Part shown: positions 24,293 to 35,600 of the stretch, piece by piece | Layout of the letters: each line of letters begins with the position of its first letter | Numbering within the stretch: the first letter of the stretch is position 1 | Source: Ectocarpus siliculosus | Lineage: Eukaryota; Sar; Phaeophyceae; Ectocarpales; Ectocarpaceae | Reading direction: 5' to 3' | Length of the DNA stretch: 64,000 bases | Assembly (NCBI GenBank): GCA_000310025.1 | Contig: FN649743.1 | Location: forward strand, 885,786-949,785 | Position numbers and translations under genes: made by a program | The notes under the pieces: generated by a model | The model's input: the letters and a program-made list of their open reading frames with translations, nothing else | Told to the model about the DNA's origin: nothing | Databases searched by the model: none

Positions 24293-27200
24293 TCACTTTG
24301 ACGCACTATCATCATCAGCAGCAGCACCATCACGATCGCCACCCCCACCATCGCCGCTTCCAGTCTCGGGCATCGCCAAGAAGTCTTCGATGTTGACCGT
24401 TTTCGGGACCCCCTCTCCCTCCATCTCTCTCCATCCCTCTCCCTCCCCCCCCCCCTTCCCGCGAATCGTCGGGTCGGCACCCTGCCGCCTAGAAGTTGTC
24501 GTTGCCGACGCATCAACTCCGCCCTTGTCTCCCTCCCCCCCCCCCTCTTCCTCGCCACCACCACCGCCACTGCCAACAGCAACACGAGCGCGGTCAGTGC
24601 CAACGCCCGCGGAGTAGGCGGAAGTCTCTTCGCCCTCAGACTCGTCGATCGCGAAGGCTTCTGTGTCCTCCGCTCCCCCCACGCTGCCGACGCTGCCGCC
24701 GAACGCCACGGGAGGTTGCGCGGCAGACGTGGCGGCCGGGGTCGGGGGAGGCGGCGGGGGGGGCGCCGCCGGGTCAATCCCTGGTCGATTTACCTGAGCC
24801 TGGTTGGCATGGTGATTTGACATTTGATAGAGAGGGGGAGAAAGGCGACTCAGGATTGATTGGATGTTGTCAGGCTACCGGGGGGGAAGGAGGGGTTACT
24901 CTACTCATTTCCTCTTTCATCCGGTAAAACCAACGCCTTTGCACGACCACTCGTGAAGCAAAGGTCCAATTTTCTATTTTCGACACCAGGGGGGACACAC
25001 GGTGCAGCAGGACAACAACCGAATACACCGCAGTTGCTGCAACCTGGCTCGTCAACGCTCCCACGCAATTGCAAGCTTCTAGGCGGGGAGGAGCCGATGC
25101 TCTCGAAATCTTGGTACAGTCCCGGCTTCTCTCGTCGTGAAGAGAACCCTATCCCCTCGGAAGTTGGCACACGGTTCAACTTGAAACCTTTCCACTCGTT
25201 CAGCAACGGACGTATTTTTCTATCGCGCCCACTACTACGCCACCTATGGCATTTTCACACTTGGGCCAAATGGCTCGCCGCCGTTCGCTCGCCAAGTTTC
25301 CAATGTTTGGCTCAACAATCCTTGTACCTTAGCGCCCATTGTGTTTGGAAGGAAGCGACTTGAAACTTGAGATTGAGAGTGCTACTCCAAAGAATACGGC
25401 ACTGCGGCCATACTTAACGCATCTGCAACTCTTGCGCTCCGTTTCACTACGGTATGCTTAGGGGGGGTTTCCCAGTGATAGGGATAGTATGTCGAGCTTC
25501 AAAACAGTAAAACTCATTTACCTACCGTAGCGCAATGTACACTAAAAGTTGGGTGCGAGGGAGGGGAGGACAAACAACACGGGCGAACCTTGTAAGCGAG
25601 CGTCTTCGGTCTGAGGCAGCTGTAGGAGTTGTCCCACACCATGATGACCACGGCAGGAGCGTCACTGTCACTGTTGGCAGTCCACCGTCCTTGGAAAGTC
25701 TCTGCAGACGAGTACCTATAGAGAAGACAGTGCGGAAAGAAAAAATGCATCATCTGATCATCTACGGGGAACGCTACCAAGTATTGCACAGTTCCTGGAA
25801 GACGCTCTCTGCGCGGCCTCGCGAAAAACTGATTAATAATGGGTGGGCTAGAAATATGAATGTTTTCTTTCGCGCTTGGAGAAAGAGCCAAGAGTGCGAT
25901 TAAATCCGACTGCAAATGCTCAATAATAGTTGTTGCATGAGCAGGGTTCGACGCTCTGTATTCCGTGCACTTCACGAGAAACACACAATGGGATACGCAG
26001 ACGGCCATGTTTCTGGGCATGAATGCCTGACACGCACCGAATCAAAACATACCCAATCATATTCCTCGCTCTCCGCCATAAACGTAGAACCCTTCCTAGC
26101 AAAACCTGGTGCGGCAAAGACGTAGGACCGTTTTCGACTCGATATTTTTTCCTTCGCGACCAAAACTTGGAACTACGATCGTAGGAGTAGACTAATTCGA
26201 GCCTGCGTCACCCCAGCAACTTGACCTAGCAGCCTTACCGTTTGAGCTCGAAAATGTCTTCCTCTGTCGATCCACCCATGCCTTGAAAGCGACGCCGGAG
26301 CGCGAAGCCGAGGTCGTAGTCCTGGCGTGACATTCCCACGACAAGAATTGCGAGAGAGGGAGGTGACGAGTATCAGTCCCACCCGGAGAACACACGACAT
26401 GCTAGAGGAAAACCATGGTACCTTGCAGCAGCTGGAGAAAAGCACACGGCTTTGAAAAGCGTGGTGTAGTAGCTGCTTTGCTCCTCACCTTTACCCTGAA
26501 CTCCCAGCACAGGCAGCAGCCCGGCGCGACGATGAAGGCCTGAGACAGCTGCTTGCCGCGCGGAACGAGGAGTCCCGTGCCTCCCTCCCTCCTCAAGACT
26601 TGTCCCGAGCCGTCCTCCTGCAGCTGTTCGTCCACGAACTCCTCGAACGACTTGGCGCTCGCCACAAGGATCTGCACGGCGTCATGCGAAGTTTTATGCA
26701 GCACGGCAAGGGGCATCATACGGCATCAGACCACCGGGGGGCACAAGGGACGGCAGGGAACGAAAGGGACGCGGAACGACAAACTACCAGCGATGCTGAA
26801 CAGTGTGCACAACAGTCGAATTTTTCTGTACAGTTTTTATCTTCTGCTTTGCGTCAAACGTGATGAAGACGAACGTCTTGGTGCCCAACTCTTACAGGGG
26901 TGAGCTGTCGGTAACAAGGAGAGAGGCACCAGGAGAGAAAACTACCCGACGGGGGGGGGGGGGGGGGGGGCGTACTCTTTTGTTTTGCATGCCTTAGCGG
27001 TTAGACCATTGACCACGCGTCTTCGAGAGGACGGAGCATTGTTCCCACAGGACCGATCACCGATGGCCAATCGTTCCTTCCTACTTTGCCAAAGGTGGCT
27101 CAAAAATGTCGTCCTAGTCTATCTATCCTAGCGATATCACTGCCCGCCTTTTCAAACCACTTCCTATTCCCCAGTACAGCAACCGTCTTCTCCTCTCTAT

Positions 27201-29683
27201 TCCATGCCTCAAACATCTCCCTGTACCTCCCTTGTATTTTTCCCAGCTCAGTCATGTACACTTCCGTCTCCTTTTCGTACTACTGACCTTCCGCGACTAC
27301 ATGAACACGGTCTTGGCATTCGAAGCCGCAATCACATTTGAACTTGTCGTCTTCGTCGTCTACCGTCCTATACCTTCGTCGACGTTCTCGAAGGCCTATG
27401 TCCCCGGTCCTGAATTTGACCTTAAGCTTTGTCCCTGCATCCATTGGTCCATGTAGGTAATCCTTGAACCCTATTCCTTCTTTCAACATTCCGTACACTT
27501 CTAGACCCTCCTTATCCTCGGTTGCTTTCCTTATATTATGTTCTTCTCTCTCGGCACAAGCAACAGATATCTTCTACTTGAACCCCTGTAGACCCTCCGT
27601 TTCCAGCGTTTCATCTTCGTCGATTTCGAACCCCTTCCACACGTCCTCTACAACTTTGACCCGTTCCGTGGGTTGTCTACCCCTCTTTTGTTTGCCCACT
27701 TCGCGCCTCCCATACTATTCTCGGCAACCTCTCCTCTCCCATCCCGCACATGCGATACTGCCATGTCAGCTTCCTTGCGTCTCTTCCCGACCGTAGGGAT
27801 TAGATCCCCAATTCTGCCCTGACGGCTGCATTGCTTGTGCGCTTGGAGCATCCTAGGATGATTTTCGCTACTTTCATCTGCGCCGCCTCGAGTTCTTTCT
27901 ACCCGAGGGGGGGAGGGCGAAAACCACCTGAAACGGCCCATTACAGTGCCGAATTTACATGAATGGTCAGCTTTGAAGACTTCCCAGATGAAGACACCAC
28001 ACAAACATTAGCAGAACCATCAATGACATACTCAACGCCTCGCAAACTTGGACGACTTTTAAGGTGTCGTGTGAGTCTTGGCGACAACACACACCCACGC
28101 GAAAAACAAGACACGCAACCCGGGGGGCAACTCTCGCGGAGAGAATATTTCTTGCAACATGATATTAGCACCGGGACCAACTCAGAAGGTTTATCGTATT
28201 CTGGACCAACTCAACAGGAGGAGCCCATCTTTTTAAACAGACTACGGTTGCTCCTCACAAAAATACAGTCTCCTTCACTGTTGTTGCTGGGGTGTTGTGT
28301 CAGCTCTTCTAGTGAAGGCGCAAAACAAGTACCTTAGTCACCGAGACAGGCCGCCCCTCCAAAACGCTGTCCCCAGTCCCCTCCGACATTTGGCATCCAT
28401 ACAACTAGTGTGCGCAACCTGTACTCTCTCAAATACATCATGTTCTACCGCGTTGAGGGTGCTCGAACTACAGTGCCTGACCCACTTCGAGGATAAGCTT
28501 TATCTACAGAAGGCAATATTTCTTCCGGCAAAATGGTGAGCCACCCTAGATACCGCATCCTCGTTGTCTTTCGCGCCATTCATGTGTCCTGGAATGTATA
28601 CATAGATCTGAACGTACCTTGCCGATGGTTCTGGATGTGTACGTGAACTGCACCCTGGCCGTACCGGCAGCGGCCGACACGGCCGTCGCCGCCGCTCCTG
28701 CCGCACGTCGTAGTTGAGGGGATTCGCTGAGGGCCTGCGTCATGTTCGGAATGGCAGGGATATAAACAGCGGGAGCCATCAGATAATGTTGAGGCGCGTC
28801 TCACACGTAGGTATTACGTTTGACGAAATAGTAGAGCACGAATAACGCCGTTGCTACTAACATTCGCAGAGACCTGCCCGCTCGGTCCTCGATGTGTGCG
28901 GTTTGGTGGCCACCACAGTTCGCTTCTGATTTGCACCTGGTGTAATAACGCTCCGACTTGGATACACATACCTCCTGCACGGGCGAGGTGCTAAAAGTTA
29001 CCATGGTCGATCGAAGCCGTGTCGTTAGTCAAGAATCAACTCCGTCTATCGTACGTAATACTGCAACACTTAGACTTTCTCACCTCTGCGGCCTGAATGA
29101 ATCTCTGTCCCACGTAGCCGCGCCCACCCGTGGCAGCATCATCCTCCACCGGCAGTACAGCACGAACGTTCACGAGGTCCTCGGCCGTATCATCACCCCT
29201 TAGATCTTCGGGTTCTTCCCCAGCTTGGTCGCTAAAGCCATGGCTAGCCGTTCCAACGGGCGCTGCCCCCGAATCGCTGCCTGCCGCCGCCGTCGCTGTA
29301 GGCGCTGCCGTCGCTGCCACCTCACCCCCCGCACCCCTCGTGCCCGTCGCCGCAGACGAAAACGGTGGTGAAGTAGAGTAGCCCAGTGCCAACCCTGGTA
29401 CAGGTACAGGTGGCGTTTCCTCTTCTCGCTCCTGCTTCGTATGGACGCCGGGTTCATTCGCATCCGCCGCGGCAGCGCTCGATCTTGGGGATGAGGACGA
29501 TTGCTGCGATTGCTCCTCTACGGCTGCGAGGTGCTGCGATGAGGGCAAGCTCGACGCCGGTGCTACCGGTTGCTGAACAGCGGTCGGCGGCGTCTCACAC
29601 GGCGTGTTTGCGGCCAAAGCAGCCGGTGTCGGGGGCGACGTGACTTGGCGAGGCGATGACGACGGAGACAGGGATCTTGGAAC

Positions 29684-29715
<32 letters not shown>

Positions 29716-31557
29716 TCTCTTCCTGCTGCCGTGTCTGTTGGCGGCTATCGGCGATGCGGGAGGATGCGGATGCGGATGCGGAAGAAGAGCCCGCGATACG
29801 GCCTCTGGTGGGCATGGGGAGGGGCGAGGACGTGCGAGCGAAGCCTTTGCGCTCTTCGGCAGCCGCAGTGGAGGATGGGCGGGCGCCGGAAAGGAAGGGG
29901 TGCGGCACCCGCGAAGTTGGGGAAGCAGGGCTCATCACCTTGATCTCGTCCATGACCTGCTCGCGCGGATGGAGAAAAAACGATGAGGGGAAGACGCACA
30001 AGGTTCGTCTAGGCTCGACTCGGAATGGCGATTCAGGGACGCTCAACACGGAAAAACGTCACTTGGTGTTGTACGCTCGCCAAGGGTGTGACTGCTGTTG
30101 AGCTTTGGGTGTCAGGCTAAATATTCAAAGGAGATTCTGTAGTACATAGATAGAGCCCGGAAGAAATGATATTGCGCGAAGTGATTCTAAACTCTGTTTC
30201 CCACCGCATCGCAGAGCAAAATAAATGAGAGGTCTACGTATCTTTTATGTACAAGTCGGCACAGAAACACAGGAGTTTTGCAAGGGAACCCGCTTTGCCC
30301 CCAAGCTATTTTTCTTACAGCGTGGCACAATTTCTCCGACAAATTTGCCTTTTCTGTCTGGCTTTCCAATAAGCGCGGAGACGAGTGCATAGACCTCAGT
30401 CTACTCAGAAAGTACACACCTGGCAACCGAATGCAACATCTCTGGAAAAAGCAAACACGAATTCCCTGAACGGTAAAAGAGCCACAGGAAAAAAGGTGGT
30501 ACATGGTATACGTCACGAGACACTATGTTTATTTTTTTCGCAACCATGCTACTGCTGTACGTTTAACCAAGTTGAACAAGAAAAAAACACCCACCTCCTG
30601 CAGCCGTCCCCAGGGACCAGGCAGCGGCTGAGAGCTGTCGGGTGAGGGTGCAACCCTCCCCCACGGCAGAGAAGGAGCAGGCGCAGCACTGATACTATGG
30701 GCGGCCTCGGCTGTCACTTCTTCCGCCGATGAGTCTCTCGAGACCGCCACTGAGTCCTCCGAATCTCCGACGTTCCTCCTGGCAAAATCTTGCGTCCCCA
30801 TGTCGTCAACGGGCGGCGTTGTTGATGTTGCAAGCGGAGAATCGAGGTCGAGCTCAAACACCCCCGATATTCCAGAGTGAGAGCTGGGTGGCCTCACCGT
30901 TGACGACGAAGTTGTTTCCGCGGCGGCTTCAGGTAGAGGAGGTTCAACGTGGGCGGTATCACCAGCGTCGGACGGAGGCAGCGATGCTGCCGTGTCCGTG
31001 GACGATCCAAAGAATCCAGGCCTCTCGACGGTTGCAGAGGCGCTTCCAACATCGATCCCCGACGGAGATGGTGCTGCTGGTGCTGCTGCTGCTGCTGCTG
31101 CTGGTCCTGGGGCTGGTGCTGGCACTTGAGAGGATGGTGGTGCCACTGTCTCACGTCTAGGTGGCACGAGATCGGGTCGCAAATTCGTAGAGGAAAATGG
31201 GCGAGGCCCTGCAGCAGCTGCGGCAACGGGCGTGGAAGGATCTACGGAGGTTGTCGGGGCTGAGATAGTCAGTGCGGCGGCACTAGGCGTGGTTCCGGCA
31301 GCAGCAGCAGCGCCAGAGCCGGCTAACTGTCTATGCTGCTGGTGCTCGTAGCCTTCCTTGGTCTCCCACGCTGGAGATAGACCAGGGCGGGCGACTGCAG
31401 CTGGAGACATGGATGTCCTTGGGTCTGCTAGGCTGGAAGAGCACAGACTGGTCGGAGAAGGTGGTGCAAGATCGCTCTGCTCGACGCGTGGCGTGCTTGG
31501 TGCATTGATGGTCAGGTTGGCGGATGCAGCCTGTGGAGTAGCAGGTGGCGTGTCCAT
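24293..31557 (-). CDS. Large disordered protein with C-terminal GOLD domain
   Basis: Seven minus-strand exons join in phase: 31557-30595, 29956-29084, 28734-28618, 26671-26489, 26321-26239, 25715-25589 and 24793-24293, giving about 948 residues. The first 610 residues are Ser/Pro/Ala/Gln-rich, probably disordered, with a Gln10 tract from CAG repeats near 29690. Exons 4-6 encode a compact domain, about residues 640-782: FVDEQLQEDGSG, LLVPRGKQLSQAFIVAPG, LCWEFRVKDYDLGFALR, GRWTANSDSDAPAVVIMVWD and NSYSCLRPKTLAYK. This is the pattern of GOLD (Golgi dynamics) beta-sandwich domains found in Sec14-like proteins and p24 cargo receptors. No Sec14 lipid-binding domain, signal peptide or membrane span is seen, so a cytosolic role in membrane traffic or lipid sensing is only inference. 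The last exon encodes a Gly/Glu-rich tail ending in DDDSASK. A LINE fragment lies in the intron between exons 3 and 4. The gene is divergent from PurF. Confidence 0.8.
26951..26970 (+). repeat. Poly-G run
   Basis: A run of about 19 G residues lies in the GOLD gene intron, about 130 bases below the 3' end of the LINE fragment and just before a motif shared with 47.7 kb. Length in the assembly may be unreliable. Confidence 0.9.
27100..27915 (-). mobile_element. 5'-truncated, decayed LINE (non-LTR retrotransposon) 3' end
   Basis: On the minus strand, pieces in different frames read as the C-terminal end of a LINE reverse-transcriptase protein. They are ELEAAQMKVAKIILGCSKRT near 27900, then MYGMLKEGIGFKDYLHGPMD with a CDCGFECQDRVHVV zinc-knuckle-like segment near 27300-27500, then ELGKIQGRYREMFEAWNREE and a stop at 27100. 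The catalytic part of the reverse transcriptase is absent and the frame changes several times, so the copy is dead. It lies in an intron of the GOLD-domain gene in the same orientation. Family placement rests on the C-terminal Cys-Cys-His-Cys arrangement and is approximate. Confidence 0.75.
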
Positions 31558-32674
31558 GTTGCTGGTAATTTTGTGAGGGAGCGGGCGCCGCCTGCCCTTC
31601 TTTGCAACTGGCTGCGTGGTGTGCTATGTTGTAGAAACATGCGAATTTGCGCAAAACGCTAATTCGCGACCACCGCCTGACAAGGTTGTCAAATTCCGCC
31701 GCCTTTTTCGGAGAGAGCGCGAATTCCGCCGCTATGCCTCCAACTAAAAACACACCGCCACACCGCCGCCTCCTGCTGGCTGGCTGCTACTGCTGCGTAG
31801 CTGGTGTTGTCGTACTGCGCTTGCGTTCGCGTTGATTGAACGCCCTACGCGAGTACCACGTTTCTCAAAGGAGGAGATACCTGTGATTCGGGTCGTGCAG
31901 GTAGAGGAGGAGCGCCGCGCCTTGGCTCTGCACAGGTTGCAAGGTTACTTCCCTTGCTCATGCAGTTCGAGAGTCAACTACCAAGGACAAGGCGGCGCAC
32001 ATCGCATTCATGGCTTCTGGCTGTTCTCGCGGTGCTCCTGCGCACAGCTGGAAGCATTCATTACGGACGCGCTCACGGTGTTCGATCGCGCTTCCCAGCT
32101 TTCGCGAGGTGGGCCGTTGGTGTGTGCTGCTAGAATGTTTGGAAGTGGCTTCGCTCATGTTTCATTCCAAGTCTGCCCCCTGTTCACCGATGATGATTTG
32201 GTTGAGTGCCACCGGACCCTCAGTTAACTTCTGGTAGACTACGGGTGTGCCCGAGTTTCAAGCCCATCTATACGCCTCGACACCACTCATAAATGGCCAT
32301 GTCTTTCACTTGGGATATTTGGAAGACAGCTAGGCAGGAATGGTTGGCAACAGAAAGCCTACAAGAAAGTGTAGCTCGTGTGTAGCAGAAAAATGCTGCT
32401 GCGAAGAATACCCTGCGGCTATGCTACCTCCCCTATATTAAACTGCTGTCACACAACATACCCACTTTTCCCCATTCTTCATTCTGCATTTGGCTGTGTA
32501 TTTGCGTGTCTCCGTCGGCTTCCATTCCACAGATGCTCAACAACAATATCAGCAATACCGACTTGCAGCGGTCGCGGACCTTCAAACTGGACACACCGGT
32601 TTGACGCTCGCAAGCACGGCCGGTCAGCGCACAGCAGGCACCGGTATCACGACGGAAGAAATGGCGGGCCGGTG
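31558..32674. promoter_or_regulatory. Shared upstream region of the GOLD gene and PurF
   Basis: The two genes diverge from this 1.1-kb region, which should carry both promoters. It holds a direct repeat of aattccgccgc at 31692-31702 and 31722-31732. A pyrimidine-rich stretch and acceptor-like ccattccacag at about 32523-32533 could end an intron in a PurF 5' UTR or presequence. No independent gene is evident. Confidence 0.45.
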
Positions 32675-35600
32675 ATGTGCGGGGTGATCGGTATCTTGCT
32701 GGCGGACCATGAGGCGCAGGTATCCCCCGAGCTGTACGATGGCCTGACTATTCTGCAACACCGCGGACAAGATGCGGCGGGAATCGCAACATCCAACGGC
32801 CGGAAGATGTTCTTGAGGAAGGACAAAGGCCTGGTAAGGATATCTGTACTGTAGGTGGCCCGGCATAATGCCGGTGGTTGACAACCGATTTCACCGGCAT
32901 TATAGCGGGAGAGTGGCAATATTTAGAATCGGCCTCTATAATGCCGGTTCCGGCATTACTGAGGGTCTGAGAATTCCGCTATAATGCCGGTACCGGCCCT
33001 ATATAGGAAACCGTCTACATAGTTATTCAATACAAAACGTGTAGCACACACCACAAGCATCAGGTGATAAGGAAAAATGACAGCGGATGCTGTGACAGGA
33101 GGTTTGGTAAGCATTCCGCGATCGAGCAGATTTCAGAGGAGGCGCGTGCATCGAAGGGCCGTATGTTAGCTCATCCCTCCATGCATCTTTGGTTCTACCC
33201 CTTGACCATTTTTTGTTCGCAGAGCAATCAGTGTCTGTGCACGAACTCTTCCTTGACGTATAATATTAACCTCTGGTGCCTCCCCGTCACTCACCCGCTA
33301 AAAACACACATGAATTATATCGTACGCAAATATCAAGAAAGAAAGAAAGGCAACAAACACTACGAAAATAAGCATGTGAACACACCCATTTACGTGCCGC
33401 ATATCCGACGAATACTCGCTCACACAGAACAAGACAAAAAAAAACAGGGAAAATTCAAACAAAAAGTGGTCAGGCTGCTAGCGTTCAGCTAGAAACGACA
33501 ACCGTACACCCAACACACCTACCAACGGGTTCCACACAACAAACAACCGAACTACTGATGCTGAATCCACTCAAAAACTAGCATCAGATCTTGTCAAAGT
33601 AGCCCCTCATGATGTGGTGGGGTACAGCTGGTAGGGGTATAAGACCTCGAACTGTGTGTGTGGTGGTGTGCTGTGTGTGCAAGCAATCTTGAGAACCGGC
33701 TTTATACCAACTTGAAGTTGTGCCAGCCGATTTCACCGGCATTTTAGCCGGCAACCGGCATTATTCGACCGGTATTTTACACCCGTGTTGCAAGTCCCAC
33801 AAAAAAACAAAAAATATATGACAAAGGGGCTCCGCGAAAATCGATGGTACCCCGCGTAAGCCCCCATCATCGGTTGCCCAGCGCACCATCTGGTGCACGC
33901 CTTTGTCACTGCTGGTGCTCCTCACACAGATGGCTACGTGCCATGAAACCTGCAGGATATCTCAAGCATGTTGTGTTCTACACGCGCAGACATTTGATTT
34001 GGCCTGGTTTCGCTCTGAACCTGGCAAATGCCGTGCTATCAAAAGTGAAAGAGCTGCTGCTTTAAGCCCGTTCGCAGCTCTCAGCACCAAACTTCACGCT
34101 GCTGCCCGCGGGCAAAGGAGTTGACGATTTCGCTCGAAACTTCACCAGAGTGCATTACATAGGCATACGTAGCGTTGAGGGGCTGGCAAAATTTGGGATC
34201 GCCACGACGAGGGTCGTTCCAGTGAACCACTGCTGTATCGCCTATATGTCGACCAAACACGCCCAACGCGTCTGTTGTTGGAAATCTCCGGCAAGTTCCC
34301 CTGCAATTTGACCTTCAACGCTCTATCCGCGCTAAGAAAACGATCCCGTCCATTTTTTTTCGGCACCACGGTGTAGAGACATGCCTAAGGTTGCTTTAGA
34401 AGGTTGGCCACATTTGGGATCGCCACTACAGCCCGAGTTGTTGACGTATAACGGCCAGTCCCATAGGAATTCGGCGGCTTTGGGGGCTCCGCGTGGTCGA
34501 TGCCTTGTCGTAATAAAATAAACAAAAACTTTTTGTGTGGGGACTTGCAACACGGGTGTATATCGGGTCACCTACTGTATCCCCTCTTAGTTCGAGGCTC
34601 TTCAGGTACTGTGTTGTAGCCTTCCGGCGAAATTGGAGGGACTTTCACGCGCATGAGCTGGTCTCGCCTATTCCGCCGCTACCGTCGCTATTGAATTTGC
34701 TACTGTTGAGCGTGCATGTCGATTGTGGCCCTCGTGAGGCGATCCAAAACTATGCGACCCAGGTAAACCTTCCATACCTGTATATGAGCACGGCCTGTCG
34801 CCAAGCGCTGGAGGGCTGCGTTCTTTCCTTGGCCCTCACCAAACGCGCCAAGTTCGTGCTCTGACAGATGTGCTGAGCCTGTTTTTCAACGGATTATCTC
34901 ATCACGCAGCATTTGTCCTGCTAAAAGCAAAGCGACAACATCAACAGCGTTCTCGGATGAAAAATAGGACTGTCTGTGTTTGTGAGGTGCTTGAACGTCA
35001 CCTCTGTGAGGAGCACGACGACGATGAAAGTGGTGAGCGCAGGGGGACGAAAAATCGGGAGGGCGTAAGTAAAGGGTTTTTCCGCCTCAGGAGTACGCCT
35101 TCGAAATTTATTTGAAGGCACCATAGACTGAAACACGGGTATCTGTGGTAGACACTCTCACTGATGTTCTTGGTGATCTTGAATTTTTAACGGCAGTAAT
35201 GATAAGCCATATTCTTCTAGCGGTTACATGGCGCACAGCAGGTGACGGTACGAACCCCCCACACGGCAAGCTGCTTGATGGCGATGATGCCCGTTGTCTG
35301 CTTCTCTGGTCGCCTCGCGGCCTCCAATGGAGGGCCTCGGTATGTGTACTATCTTGTGGTTTGTGAGGACCCGATATCCTTGTCTGTCGGCGGTGTGTGG
35401 CGTCTCCAAAACTGAAAATTACAAAATCCAAACCACACCCAGGTCTCGTTGTCATCGCCAATGGATTCCCGATAATCAACACGCTCAAGGAAGAGAACGG
35501 CGTCTCCCACCCCTGAAGCAGTGGGCGACATCGTCCATCCCGGAAGCTGGGTCACCAAGACCGCATATAGTGACTACAAGCGCAACGTCACCTAGCCTAT

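Noticed and set aside
28972-29083. A 19-base exon (CACCTCGCCCGTGCAGGAG) between exons 2 and 3 of the GOLD gene
   Set aside because: Including it breaks the phase; exons 2 and 3 join in phase without it.
29604-30101. Plus-strand frame with a poly-Cys tract
   Set aside because: It is the complement of the CAG-encoded Gln tract in the GOLD gene exon and has no splice or domain support.
32378-32674. In-frame N-terminal extension of PurF
   Set aside because: PurF needs the nucleophile Cys near its mature N-terminus; the extension has no clear targeting pattern and contains an acceptor-like site. It is kept as a possibility only.
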